A stretch of DNA of 23,706 nucleotides. Source: an uncultured Bacillota bacterium (GTDB lineage: Bacteria; Bacillota_I; Bacilli_A; RFN20; CAG-449). The stretch covers positions 1-23,706 of the forward strand of contig CABUOQ010000029.1 of assembly GCA_902493275.1 (NCBI GenBank). The letters run 5' to 3'. This document shows positions 1 through 9,332 of the stretch, one piece after another (the first letter of the stretch is position 1; every line of letters starts with the position of its first letter). The notes beneath the pieces were generated by a model that ran no database searches, had not been told where the DNA came from, and saw only the letters and a list, made by a program, of their open reading frames with translations. The translations under genes and the position numbers were made by a program.

Positions 1-44
1 AGGCTTTTTTATCTTCATTTTTTCCGGGTTTTTATAAAATTTTT

Positions 45-527
45 TTATTTTTTTTTATTTTTTATGATTTTTATTACGTCTTTAACACTTTGTAAGCGTT
101 CATATAAGGCACTTTTACTTATTCCAAGTTCTTTGGCCACATCCATTGGTTGCTTTTCTTCTAGATAAACTTTCTCAAATACTTGTCGCTGCTTTCCAGT
201 TAATTGCTTTAAAATATTTCTTATTTTATTTTTATTTTCTTTTACTTTTTCTTCTTCTATTAATGATTCAAGTGGAGATAAATTATCTTTATCAGGTATA
301 TCTAATTCTTTCCCATCCTTATCAACAGGCCATGCAATGACTCTTCTTTTATATTTTTGTTCTTGGCAATATTCACGATATTCATCAAGCATCATCTTTT
401 CTGTCCATTCTTTTGGTACAGTTGGATCATGATAAACATCATATGTATTTTTATCCATCACAAAAAAAACAGTTTTTATTTCACCTTTTTTATTTGTAAA
501 TGAAAATATTACCTGCTTTAGTTCCAC
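45..527 (-). CDS. Sigma-70 region 4-like helix-turn-helix protein (hypothetical)
   Basis: A 160-residue basic protein of unknown specific role. Residues about 105-155 read as a sigma region 4-like helix-turn-helix: a 'LTGKQRQVFEKVYLE' helix, then 'DVAKELGISKSALYERL' as the turn and recognition helix. The middle is rich in charged residues, and no sigma region 2 is visible, so it is more likely a phage-type or accessory transcription regulator than a complete sigma factor. I chose the GTG at 527 because a GGAGG lies 8 bases upstream. The TTG at 542 would place the start inside that ribosome binding site. It lies downstream of rpoC on the same strand, beyond the rpoC terminator, so it is probably transcribed separately. 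The family call rests on the helix-turn-helix pattern only. Confidence 0.6.
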   Translation of the reverse strand: MELKQVIFSFTNKKGEIKTVFFVMDKNTYDVYHDPTVPKEWTEKMMLDEYREYCQEQKYKRRVIAWPVDKDGKELDIPDKDNLSPLESLIEEEKVKENKNKIRNILKQLTGKQRQVFEKVYLEEKQPMDVAKELGISKSALYERLQSVKDVIKIIKNKKK

Positions 528-601
528 AGCTAAATCCTCCAAATCTACTTTTTTTGGTTTAAAACTGTGATTTTTATTTAATAATCGTTCTTCTTTTTTA
601 T

Positions 602-629
602 TTTATATTATTTATTAGCGCAAAAACAA
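602..629 (-). promoter_or_regulatory. Putative sigma-A promoter for the sigma-like HTH gene
   Basis: On the minus strand, TTGTTT (624-629), a 16-base spacer and TATAAA (602-607). It lies between the rpoC terminator and the GTG start at 527. In DNA this AT-rich such matches arise easily, so this is a candidate only. Confidence 0.3.
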
Positions 630-666
630 TTGGGCTGATTTTTACCTTTAATTTATATGAACATAT

Positions 667-692
667 AAAAAAGATGGCAAAATTTGCCATCT
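667..692 (-). terminator. Rho-independent terminator of the rpoB-rpoC operon
   Basis: Perfect inverted repeat AGATGGCA / TGCCATCT (672-679 and 685-692) with a 5-base AT loop, followed on the minus strand by a run of T. It starts about 30 bases after the rpoC stop codon, so it most likely ends the ribosomal protein and RNA polymerase transcript. Confidence 0.85.
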
Positions 693-721
693 CTTATAAA
701 TTATTTTTCTTATAAATCTAA

Positions 722-3700
722 TTATTCAGATTCACTTTCATCATCTTCAAATAAATTAGTGAAATCGATAACTTTACTTTCAGAATTGGTATCTTCTGGA
801 ACGATGATATCTTCTTCTTCAAAGGTATCATCTTTTTCTTCAACTACTTCTTCTTCCTCTTCAGGGTGAGAGAATGATTCACCAGCAGGAATAAGTTTAC
901 CAATCATAACATTTTCTTTTAAACCATGTAAGTAGTCAACACTACCCTTAATTGCCGCATCAGTTAAAACCTTCGTTGTTTCTTGGAAAGAAGCAGAAGA
1001 TAAGAATGATTCAGTATCAAGAGCAGCTTTAGTAATACCTAACACCTTTGGATAACCAACCGCTGGACGTTTTCCTGCGACTATAGCCTTTTCATTAGCA
1101 TCGGTAAAGCGATTAATGTCAACTTTAGTTCCAGGTAACAAATCAGTATCACCAGCATCAACTACAACAATCTTGCGTAACATTTGTTTAACAATAACTT
1201 CAATGTGTTTATCAGAAATATCAATACCTTGAATACGATAAACTTTATGAACTTCTTGAACAATGTATCTTTCAACTGCCGCCACATCAGAAACATTAAG
1301 AAGTGATTTAGGATTAATTGCACCACTTGTTAATGGTTGACCATTAATAACATCATCACCTTTATTGACAATGACGTGAGCCCCAATGACTGTAGTATAT
1401 GATTTACTTTCAAGATTATTAGTAATTGTAATTGTTGATTTATTCTTTTCATCAACAGTAATATCAGAAACTTTACCTGCAATTTCAGAAATTACAGCTT
1501 CTCCCTTTGGTTTACGAGCTTCGAATAATTCTTGAACTCTTGGTAAACCTTGAGTAATATCTGATCCAGCAACACCACCGGTATGGAATGTTCTCATGGT
1601 AAGTTGTGTACCAGGTTCACCAATAGATTGAGCCGCCATAATACCAACGGTATCACCAACTGAAGCGATATTTCCGCTAGCCATGTTACGACCATAACAA
1701 TGGACACAAACACCATCTTTAGTTTCACATCCGAAGAGTGATCTAATTTCAACTTTCTTAATTCCAGCATCAACGATCTTTTGAGCCATATCTTCATCCA
1801 TCAAAGTATTTGCTGGACAAATTACTTCGCCTGTTTCTGGATTAACTATATCATGACAAGAGAAACGACCAACTAAACGATCGTATAATGGAACTATTGC
1901 ATTCTTTTGTCCTGGTTCTCTGACTTCTTCAACTACAAAGCCATGATCTGTTCCGCAATCTTCTTCTCTAATGATAACGTCATGTGAAACATCAACTAAT
2001 CTTCTAGTCAAATAACCTGAGTCAGCAGTTTTTAAAGCTGTATCAGCACCACCCTTACGAGCACCATGAGTTGCAATAAAGAATTCAGAAACAGTTAAAC
2101 CTTCACGGAAACATGATTTAATTGGTAATTCAATAGTTTCACCATTTGGATTAGCCATCAATCCACGTAAGCCTGAAAGTTGTAAGAAGTTTGACATATT
2201 ACCACGAGCACCGGAATCACTCATCATGTAAATTGGGTTTCGTGAATCTTTAAGTAATTGATTAGAAAGGTTCTTTTCAATTTCGTTTTTAGCACCTTCC
2301 CAAACTTTAATGACTTTATCATGTCTTTCTTTATCAGTAACAATACCTCTTGCATATAAGCGATTAATCTTTTCGACTTTCTTATCGCCTTCATTTAAGA
2401 TGACTTCCTTGCCTTTAACTAAAGCAACGTCTGCGATAGAAACAGTAATACCAGAGATTGTTGAATATTTAAATCCTTGATCTTTTAATTTATCAAGAAC
2501 TTCAGAAGTGCGAGGATTATGATATCTATGGAATACTTCATCAATAATTGCCGTTATATCTTTTTTAATAAAAGGTCTCTTAACTGGTTGAGAAGCAATA
2601 TATTCTTTAATATTGGTTCCCTTTGGAACAAAGAACTCATCAAGATCACCTAATAAATTCTTAACTCTCTTATCAGTTGGAGCAATATTTAAATAAGGGA
2701 AATCCTCTGGGAAGATTTGGTTAAAAATAATCTTACCAACAGTAGTAATTAAATATGAATCATTCATTTGCTCAGTAAAGCCAGTCTTATTCATTGAACT
2801 ACCTTTAATTGCAATACGGTTATGCAAATGAATTTGCTTTGTTTGATAAGCTAACATCACTTCATCAATGCTTCTAAAGACTTTACCTTCGCATTCAGCA
2901 TATAAATCATATTTTTCAGCTTCATCAAAGTCGCCGATATCTCTTAATTTTGCTGCTTTTTCTTTAAAGAAAGCAACATCAGATTCAATTGTTAAATAGT
3001 AATTACCTAAAATCATATCTTGAGATGGAGTAACAATTGGTTTTCCATCCTTAGGGCCTAAAATGTTATTAGAAGCTAACATTAAATGTAATGCTTCGCT
3101 TTGAGCTTTATATGAAAGTGGTACGTGGACAGCCATTTGGTCACCATCAAAGTCAGCATTAAATGCAGTACATACTAATGGGTGTAAACGAATAGCGTGA
3201 CCGGCAACAATGATAGGTTTAAATGCTTGAATACCTAAACGGTGAAGTGTTGGAGCTCTGTTTAATAATACAGGGTGCTCTTTAACAACTCTCTCAGCAA
3301 CATCAAGTACTTTAGGATCATAGTGGTCAATCATCTTATTAGCTTGTTTATGAGAAGTAGCAATTTGCTCTTTAATCATAATTGAAGCGATAAATGGTCT
3401 AAATAATTGTACCGCCATCTCCATAGGTAATCCACATTGATACATCTTTAAAGATGGTCCAACGGCAATAACAGAACGGCCTGAGAAATCAACACGCTTA
3501 CCTAATAAGTTTTGTCTAAAACGGCCTGATTTTCCCTTTAAAGCGGTCGATAATGATTTATAAGGTTTTCCTGATTGTGAGACAACTGGTTTACCCTTAC
3601 GACCATTATCAATTAAAGAATCGACTGCTTCTTGAAGCATTCTCTTCTCGTTCATTAAAATAACATCAGGAGAATTAATCTCAATTAATTTTTTCAAACG

Positions 3701-4633
3701 ATTGTTTCTATTTATAACTCGACGATAAAGATCATTCAAGTCAGAAGTTGCAAATCGTCCTCCATCAAGAGGAAGCATAGGTCTTAAATCTGGTGGAATA
3801 ACTGGAATAACATCTAGTACCATCCATTCAGGTTTATTATTAGAAGTTTTAAAGGCTTCAATAGTCTCTAATCTTTTAATTAATTTTGCTCTTCTTTGAC
3901 CTTGGCATTCTTTTAACTCTTCTTGAATCAATGTGAATTCTTCATCAATATTAACTTCATGAAGTAATCTTTGAATAGCTTCAGCTCCGATTCCAAATTG
4001 TGCATTTGTAAATCTAGATACATAATAAGAAGTATCGAAAAAATTGAATGGTTCTGCTTGGTTCAATAATCTTTCGACAATTTGAACACCTTCTTGATAA
4101 TCATAAGTTGATTCATCCAATGTTGGAAGAATTTCTTTTTCAATTACATTTTGGAAAACCGCTCTACCAGTTCTTTCATCAAAAACTTGTTTCTTTAAAA
4201 TAATTTTTGAAGTACCTGGATTTAAGCATATATGTGATTTGAAATAAACAATATCTTCAAGTTGCTTTGGTAAAATATCTAAGACTAATCCCATCTTTGA
4301 TGGAATGCCTTTTAAATACCAAATATGTGCGCATGGAGAAGCGAGTTCAATTGAACCCATTCTCTCACGACGAACTGCTTTTGTGGTTATCTCAACTCCA
4401 CATTTATCACAGACAATACCTTTGAATCTAGATTTTTTATATTTACCGCAATGACATTCATAGTCTTTAGAAGGACCAAAAATTCTTTCACAGAATAAAC
4501 CATCTGGTTCAGGTTTTTGTGAACGATAATTAATTGTTTCTGGTTTTGTTACTTCACCATGTGACCATTCTCTAATCTTTTCTGGTGAAGCCAAACCGAT
4601 TTGAATTGCAGCTAAATTATTAACGTCAAACAT
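722..4633 (-). CDS. rpoC: DNA-directed RNA polymerase beta' subunit
   Basis: The beta' subunit forms the catalytic cleft of RNA polymerase together with RpoB. Visible landmarks are the N-terminal zinc site (C60, C62, C75, C78), the Mg-binding catalytic loop NADFDGD at 492-498, a second zinc site (Cys near 892 and a 'CETKDGVCVHC' cluster near 968-980), and the bridge/trigger region 'AAQSIGEPGTQLTMRTFHTG' near 1000-1020. The length is 1303 residues, about 100 more than B. subtilis RpoC. Part of the excess is an acidic tail at residues 1256-1303 (23 of 48 are Asp or Glu). The ATG follows a strong AAGGAGG, and the gap to the rpoB stop is 14 bases, so the two genes are co-transcribed. Confidence 0.99.
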   Translation of the reverse strand: MFDVNNLAAIQIGLASPEKIREWSHGEVTKPETINYRSQKPEPDGLFCERIFGPSKDYECHCGKYKKSRFKGIVCDKCGVEITTKAVRRERMGSIELASPCAHIWYLKGIPSKMGLVLDILPKQLEDIVYFKSHICLNPGTSKIILKKQVFDERTGRAVFQNVIEKEILPTLDESTYDYQEGVQIVERLLNQAEPFNFFDTSYYVSRFTNAQFGIGAEAIQRLLHEVNIDEEFTLIQEELKECQGQRRAKLIKRLETIEAFKTSNNKPEWMVLDVIPVIPPDLRPMLPLDGGRFATSDLNDLYRRVINRNNRLKKLIEINSPDVILMNEKRMLQEAVDSLIDNGRKGKPVVSQSGKPYKSLSTALKGKSGRFRQNLLGKRVDFSGRSVIAVGPSLKMYQCGLPMEMAVQLFRPFIASIMIKEQIATSHKQANKMIDHYDPKVLDVAERVVKEHPVLLNRAPTLHRLGIQAFKPIIVAGHAIRLHPLVCTAFNADFDGDQMAVHVPLSYKAQSEALHLMLASNNILGPKDGKPIVTPSQDMILGNYYLTIESDVAFFKEKAAKLRDIGDFDEAEKYDLYAECEGKVFRSIDEVMLAYQTKQIHLHNRIAIKGSSMNKTGFTEQMNDSYLITTVGKIIFNQIFPEDFPYLNIAPTDKRVKNLLGDLDEFFVPKGTNIKEYIASQPVKRPFIKKDITAIIDEVFHRYHNPRTSEVLDKLKDQGFKYSTISGITVSIADVALVKGKEVILNEGDKKVEKINRLYARGIVTDKERHDKVIKVWEGAKNEIEKNLSNQLLKDSRNPIYMMSDSGARGNMSNFLQLSGLRGLMANPNGETIELPIKSCFREGLTVSEFFIATHGARKGGADTALKTADSGYLTRRLVDVSHDVIIREEDCGTDHGFVVEEVREPGQKNAIVPLYDRLVGRFSCHDIVNPETGEVICPANTLMDEDMAQKIVDAGIKKVEIRSLFGCETKDGVCVHCYGRNMASGNIASVGDTVGIMAAQSIGEPGTQLTMRTFHTGGVAGSDITQGLPRVQELFEARKPKGEAVISEIAGKVSDITVDEKNKSTITITNNLESKSYTTVIGAHVIVNKGDDVINGQPLTSGAINPKSLLNVSDVAAVERYIVQEVHKVYRIQGIDISDKHIEVIVKQMLRKIVVVDAGDTDLLPGTKVDINRFTDANEKAIVAGKRPAVGYPKVLGITKAALDTESFLSSASFQETTKVLTDAAIKGSVDYLHGLKENVMIGKLIPAGESFSHPEEEEEVVEEKDDTFEEEDIIVPEDTNSESKVIDFTNLFEDDESESE

Positions 4634-4647
4634 ATTTTTCAGCCTCC

Positions 4648-7600
4648 TTAGTCATCATTCTCTTCATCTGCGACAGCGCGGATATCAGAGGTCATCTCTC
4701 TAACAGATGTTGTAATTTTTCTTGCTTCTTTTTCAGATTCTTCAGCGATGTTATCAATATTAATTACTTCGCCTTCTTTATCTAACAAGTCAACATCAAG
4801 AGCTAATGATTGTAATTCTTTAATTAAGACACGGAATGATTCAGGCATGCCTGGTTTTGGAATTGGTCTATCTTTAATGATTGCTTCATATGTTTTAGCT
4901 CTTCCAACCATGTCATCAGATTTAATAGTTAAAATTTCTTGTAATATATGAGCCGCACCATAGGCTTCAAGAGCCCAGACTTCCATTTCACCAAATCTTT
5001 GTCCACCATTTTGGGCTTTACCACCTAAAGGTTGTTGAGTGACAAGAGAATATGGTCCAGTTGAACGAGCATGTAATTTATCATCAACCATGTGAACAAG
5101 TTTAATCATATACATGACCCCAACAGAGATTCTTTCATCAAATCTATCTCCAGTTCTACCATCATATAAAACTGTCTTGCCATCTGGAGCCATTCCTGCT
5201 TTTTTCATCAAATCGAATAATTCATCATTACTCATTCCATCGAAAACAGGTGTAGCAATTTTAATACCTAATTTTTTACAAGCCATTCCTAAATGAATTT
5301 CAAGCACTTGTCCGATATTCATACGTGAAGGAACGCCCAAAGGATTTAACATAATATCAACAGGCGTGCCATCTGGTAAGAAAGGCATATCTTCAACTGG
5401 TAATATTTTAGAAATAACACCTTTATTACCATGTCGACCTGACATTTTATCACCTTCAGAAATTTTTCTCTTTTGGACGATATAAACTTTAATTACTTCA
5501 TTAACTAATGGTGGTAATTCCGCACCATCAGCACGTGAGAATTTCTTTACATCCAAAACAATACCAGATCCACCATGTGGAACTCTTAAAGATGAATCTT
5601 TTCCATCTTTAGTCTTTTCTGCAAAGATTGCTTGTAATAATTTTTCTTCTGCAGTTGGATCAGTTAATCCCTTTGGAGTAATCTTACCAACTAAAATGTC
5701 ATCTTCTTTAACTTCCGCACCAGGAATGATAATACCATTTTCATCCAAATTCGCTTTTGCTTCATTAGATGTATTTGGAATATCACGAGTAATTTCTTCA
5801 TCACCCAATTTTGTTGAACGACATTCAAGTTCATATTCTTCAATATGGATTGAAGTATAAACATCATCTTTTACTAATCTTTCTGACATAATAACTGCAT
5901 CTTCGTAGTTATATCCATTCCAAGTTGTAAAAGCAATAATAACGTTTTGACCTAAGGCCAAATCACCATGATCCATAGCTGGACCATCAGCAATAATTTC
6001 ACCTTTTTCTATTCTTTGACCTGCTTCAACAATTGGTGTTTGATTAATACAAGTTCCACCATTGCTACGCAAGAATTTTTGTAAGATATAATTATGGACA
6101 TCGCCATTATCTTCTTCAACAACAATGTGCTTAGCATCGACAACTTTAACTAAACCAGATTCTTTAGCAACAACTGCAGATCCTGAGTCGTGAGCAATAT
6201 TATGTTCAAGACCAGTTCCAACAAATGGAGCATGAGGTTTTAAAAGTGGTAATGCTTGACGTTGCATGTTAGCACCCATCAAAGCACGAGTTGTATCATC
6301 GTTTTCAAGGAAAGGAATACATGCTGCTGCTATAGAAACGATTTGTTTTGGAGAAACGTCCATATAATCAACATCTTCCTTATTTGCCATAATGTTTTCA
6401 CCATTATAACGAGCAATTACTTTTTCATCGACAATCTCATGATTATCGCCTAATTTAATATTTGCTTGAGCTATAACGTGATTTCTTTCTTTATCAGCTG
6501 AAAGATATTCTGCTTCTTCGGAAACAATACCAGTTCCTTTTTGAACCTTTCTATAAGGAGTTTCAATAAATCCATATTCATTAATTTTTGCATAACATGC
6601 TAAATTATTAATAAGACCAATGTTTTGTCCTTCAGGAGTTTCAATTGGACATATTCTTCCATAGTGTGAATAGTGAACATCACGAACAGCAAACGAAGCA
6701 CGATCACGAGTTAAACCACCAGGTCCTAAAGCCGATAATCTTCTTTTATTTGCAAGTTCAGCAAGTGGATTTGTTTGATCCATATATTGTGACAATTGAG
6801 ATGAATTAAAGAATTCTTTAATCGCTGCAGTTAACGGACGAATATTAGTTAAAGATTGTGGGGTAACTGGTGTTCCATCAACAGCAATTGACATTTTATC
6901 TCTAACGGTTCTTTCCATTCTAGATAAACCTATTCTAAATTGATTTTGAATCAATTCACCTACACAACGAATACGTCTATTTCCCAAGTGATCGATATCA
7001 TCTGTATCACCAAAACCATCCATTACATTCATAAAATATGAGATTGTAGCAATCATATCTGGCATGATGACATGATCAGAATCACAATTTAAATCTGTAC
7101 CGATGATATTAGTAACTTTATCTTTCTTTTCTGTTGTATAAACTTTGAGAATATTAACATTAGTACGGTCATCTAATTTAGCGTTTAAATTAAGTTTATA
7201 AGTATGAGCTCCTTTTTCAAAGAAACAATCATCAGCTAATTTCTTAACAATGTCTTTGGTTAATTCAGTTCCTTGAGGATAAACTAACTCACCGTCACTT
7301 GAAATTAAATCTTCAGCGATAACTCTTCCTGTTAATCTATTATAAATACCAAGTTTTTTATTGTATTTAAAACGTCCAGCAGGTCCTAAATCATATTGTT
7401 TATGCTTTTCTTCAAAGAATCTTGAACGGAAGAAAGAAGTTGCACCTTCAGCCGTTGCAGGTTCTCCTGGTCTTAATCTAGCATAAATTTCAAGCATAGC
7501 TTTTCCAGCATCAATGCTATCATCTGTCTTTGATTCACGCTCTTTGTTAATTGTATTTAAAAGTGCAACATTATCACCAAATAATTCAACCATTTTCTCA

Positions 7601-8223
7601 TAAGATTCAAATCCTAAAGCTCTTAAAAGAATAGTTAAAGGCATCTTTCTTAATCTTTCAATTCTTACCCATAATTGATCTTTTAAATCTGCTTCAAATT
7701 GTAACCAAGTACCACGGGCAGGAATTAAATCTGCACCATAGCTATATTTACCAGATTTGTTATCAAAAAATGATGAAAAATAAGCGCCAGGTGATCTTAC
7801 TATTTGTGAGACAATAGCTCTTTCAGCTCCATTAATAATAAATGTTCCTGAATCGGTCATTAAAGGGAAATCTCCCATGAAAACTTCGCTTTCTTTAATT
7901 TCGCCAGTTACAGTATTAATAAGTCTTAATTTAACTTTTAATGGGGCAGAATAAGTTAATCCACGAATTTTGCACTCCAAGAAATTGTACTGAGGAACAT
8001 CTAATCTAGATGATACGTACTCAATAATCAATTGCTCATTTGGGCTTTTAATTGGATAAATGTCTTTAAAAACTTCATCAATACCTTGTTCTTTTAACCA
8101 TGCAAAAGATTTAGTTTGAATTTCAACTAAATTTGGCAAAGGCAAAGTACCGGAAATTTTAGAAAAATCTATTCTTCCGTTATGAAGGTACTTAATTTTT
8201 TTATCGTTAATATTTTTACTCAT
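4648..8223 (-). CDS. rpoB: DNA-directed RNA polymerase beta subunit
   Basis: The beta subunit of RNA polymerase, 1191 residues, typical for low-GC Gram-positives. The rifampicin-binding region reads 'SSQLSQYMDQTNPLAELANK' and continues into RRLSALGPGG. The residue matching E. coli His526 is Asn (N492, codon 6748-6750). This change gives rifampicin resistance in other bacteria and is native to Mollicutes. The C-terminal clamp and switch region 'GEMEVWALEAYGAAHILQE' lies near residue 1080. The ATG is preceded by AGGAGG with normal spacing. The gene follows the ybxB-type methyltransferase, as in B. subtilis. Confidence 0.99.
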   Translation of the reverse strand: MSKNINDKKIKYLHNGRIDFSKISGTLPLPNLVEIQTKSFAWLKEQGIDEVFKDIYPIKSPNEQLIIEYVSSRLDVPQYNFLECKIRGLTYSAPLKVKLRLINTVTGEIKESEVFMGDFPLMTDSGTFIINGAERAIVSQIVRSPGAYFSSFFDNKSGKYSYGADLIPARGTWLQFEADLKDQLWVRIERLRKMPLTILLRALGFESYEKMVELFGDNVALLNTINKERESKTDDSIDAGKAMLEIYARLRPGEPATAEGATSFFRSRFFEEKHKQYDLGPAGRFKYNKKLGIYNRLTGRVIAEDLISSDGELVYPQGTELTKDIVKKLADDCFFEKGAHTYKLNLNAKLDDRTNVNILKVYTTEKKDKVTNIIGTDLNCDSDHVIMPDMIATISYFMNVMDGFGDTDDIDHLGNRRIRCVGELIQNQFRIGLSRMERTVRDKMSIAVDGTPVTPQSLTNIRPLTAAIKEFFNSSQLSQYMDQTNPLAELANKRRLSALGPGGLTRDRASFAVRDVHYSHYGRICPIETPEGQNIGLINNLACYAKINEYGFIETPYRKVQKGTGIVSEEAEYLSADKERNHVIAQANIKLGDNHEIVDEKVIARYNGENIMANKEDVDYMDVSPKQIVSIAAACIPFLENDDTTRALMGANMQRQALPLLKPHAPFVGTGLEHNIAHDSGSAVVAKESGLVKVVDAKHIVVEEDNGDVHNYILQKFLRSNGGTCINQTPIVEAGQRIEKGEIIADGPAMDHGDLALGQNVIIAFTTWNGYNYEDAVIMSERLVKDDVYTSIHIEEYELECRSTKLGDEEITRDIPNTSNEAKANLDENGIIIPGAEVKEDDILVGKITPKGLTDPTAEEKLLQAIFAEKTKDGKDSSLRVPHGGSGIVLDVKKFSRADGAELPPLVNEVIKVYIVQKRKISEGDKMSGRHGNKGVISKILPVEDMPFLPDGTPVDIMLNPLGVPSRMNIGQVLEIHLGMACKKLGIKIATPVFDGMSNDELFDLMKKAGMAPDGKTVLYDGRTGDRFDERISVGVMYMIKLVHMVDDKLHARSTGPYSLVTQQPLGGKAQNGGQRFGEMEVWALEAYGAAHILQEILTIKSDDMVGRAKTYEAIIKDRPIPKPGMPESFRVLIKELQSLALDVDLLDKEGEVINIDNIAEESEKEARKITTSVREMTSDIRAVADEENDD

Positions 8224-8234
8224 TACAAGTCCTC

Positions 8235-8843
8235 CTAATTTTCATTTTCACACTTTATTGCTCGATAAATATAAAATCCTTTATCTCGTTTTAACAATTC
8301 GCAATTGTTAAAGATGGATGAAATAAATTTTTGAGCAGATTCTGCACCTTGATTTTTTCTTATTACGATATAAAGTGCTCCGTTTTGTTTTAAGTGATGA
8401 TAAGATTGTTCGAAAATTGAATAAATAACTTTCTTACCCGCACGAATTGGTGGATTAGTAACTATTACTGAAAATAAACCATCAACTTTTTCAAAAATAT
8501 TGCTCTCATAGATACAGACATTTTTTAAATTCCATTTTTTACAATTTTCTCTCGCGAGTGCGCATGCGCGCATATTAACATCACTTAAGACAAAATTACT
8601 TAAAGGGTAATTTTTGGCTAAAATAAGCCCTATTGTTCCATATCCACAGCCAATATCTAAAATACGACCTTCGATTTTTTCTTTAAAAAGAACCTTTAAA
8701 AGAGCTACTGATCCATCATCAATTTCACTCTTTGAAAAGACTCCATTGTCTGATATAAAAGAATAATTTTGCCCGTTTAGAGATAGGAATATCTCCCTTT
8801 TGTTCGATTTAATATTATCGTTATTGTCAAAATATTGAGGCAT
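8235..8843 (-). CDS. Class I SAM-dependent methyltransferase, RsmC/YbxB-like
   Basis: A 202-residue protein with the Rossmann methyltransferase motif 'ILDIGCGYGTIGLILAK' near residues 60-76, an acidic end to the second strand ('VLSDVN'), and the catalytic 'VTNPPIRAG' (NPP motif) near residue 130. The NPP motif marks methyltransferases acting on an exocyclic amino group. The RsmC/RsmJ-like family methylates guanine N2 in 16S rRNA. Length and position between rplL and rpoB match B. subtilis YbxB. An AAGGAG lies just upstream of the ATG, and the stop codon is 11 bases before the rpoB start. The exact RNA target is not shown by the sequence. Confidence 0.88.
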   Translation of the reverse strand: MPQYFDNNDNIKSNKREIFLSLNGQNYSFISDNGVFSKSEIDDGSVALLKVLFKEKIEGRILDIGCGYGTIGLILAKNYPLSNFVLSDVNMRACALARENCKKWNLKNVCIYESNIFEKVDGLFSVIVTNPPIRAGKKVIYSIFEQSYHHLKQNGALYIVIRKNQGAESAQKFISSIFNNCELLKRDKGFYIYRAIKCENEN

Positions 8844-8867
8844 TTTTCTTACTCCTTATAAAGCGAC

Positions 8868-8897
8868 AAAAACCCACCCCAAAATAGGGGCAGGTTT
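8868..8897 (-). terminator. Attenuator-type hairpin between rplL and the methyltransferase-rpoB genes
   Basis: An 11-bp helix (8870-8880 with 8887-8897, including two G-U pairs) closes a 6-base loop and is followed on the minus strand by a short T run. Downstream genes lack an obvious promoter of their own, so it may act as a partial terminator lowering rpoB-rpoC expression relative to the stalk proteins. This is comparable in position to the rplL-rpoB attenuator known in E. coli. Confidence 0.65.
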
Positions 8898-8923
8898 AAT
8901 TTGTAAATACTTCAAAGTTGAAA

Positions 8924-9301
8924 CTATTTAATTTCAACTTCAGCACCAGCTTCAACTAAAGAAGTCTTGTGTCCTTCTGCTTCCGCAGGAGAAATCTTTT
9001 CTTTAATTGTAACAGGAGCTCCATCAACTAATTTCTTAGCATCAATTAAGCCTAAGCCTGTGATTGCTTGAACAGCTTTAATAACTTTAACTTTATTAGC
9101 ACCGATTGCTTTTAAAATTAAATTAACTTCAGTTGGTCCTGCAGCTGTTTCTGTTTCTTCTGCTGGAGCAACAACACCTGCAACTGGAGCAGCAGCTGTA
9201 ACGCCGAATTCTGTTTCGATAGCTTTTACTAAGTCATTTAATTCAATGACAGTCATTTCTTTAATAGAAGCAATGATTTCTTCATTTGTTAATTTTGCCA
9301 T
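8924..9301 (-). CDS. rplL: 50S ribosomal protein L7/L12
   Basis: Ribosomal stalk protein that recruits translation factors. The 125 residues show the normal layout: an N-terminal dimerisation helix ('EEIIASIKEMTVIELNDLV'), an Ala/Pro/Glu-rich hinge at about 35-55, and the globular C-terminal domain with 'KVIKAVQAITGLGLIDAKKL' and 'VDGAPVTIKE'. A TAGGAGG precedes the ATG. It sits 31 bases after rplJ, so both are made from one transcript. Confidence 0.99.
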   Translation of the reverse strand: MAKLTNEEIIASIKEMTVIELNDLVKAIETEFGVTAAAPVAGVVAPAEETETAAGPTEVNLILKAIGANKVKVIKAVQAITGLGLIDAKKLVDGAPVTIKEKISPAEAEGHKTSLVEAGAEVEIK

Positions 9302-9332
9302 TTTAATTTCCTCCTAAATAATGATTAATGGA

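Noticed and set aside
1594..1797. 67-codon reading frame inside rpoC, same strand, another frame
   Set aside because: Shadow of the highly conserved trigger-loop and zinc region of rpoC.
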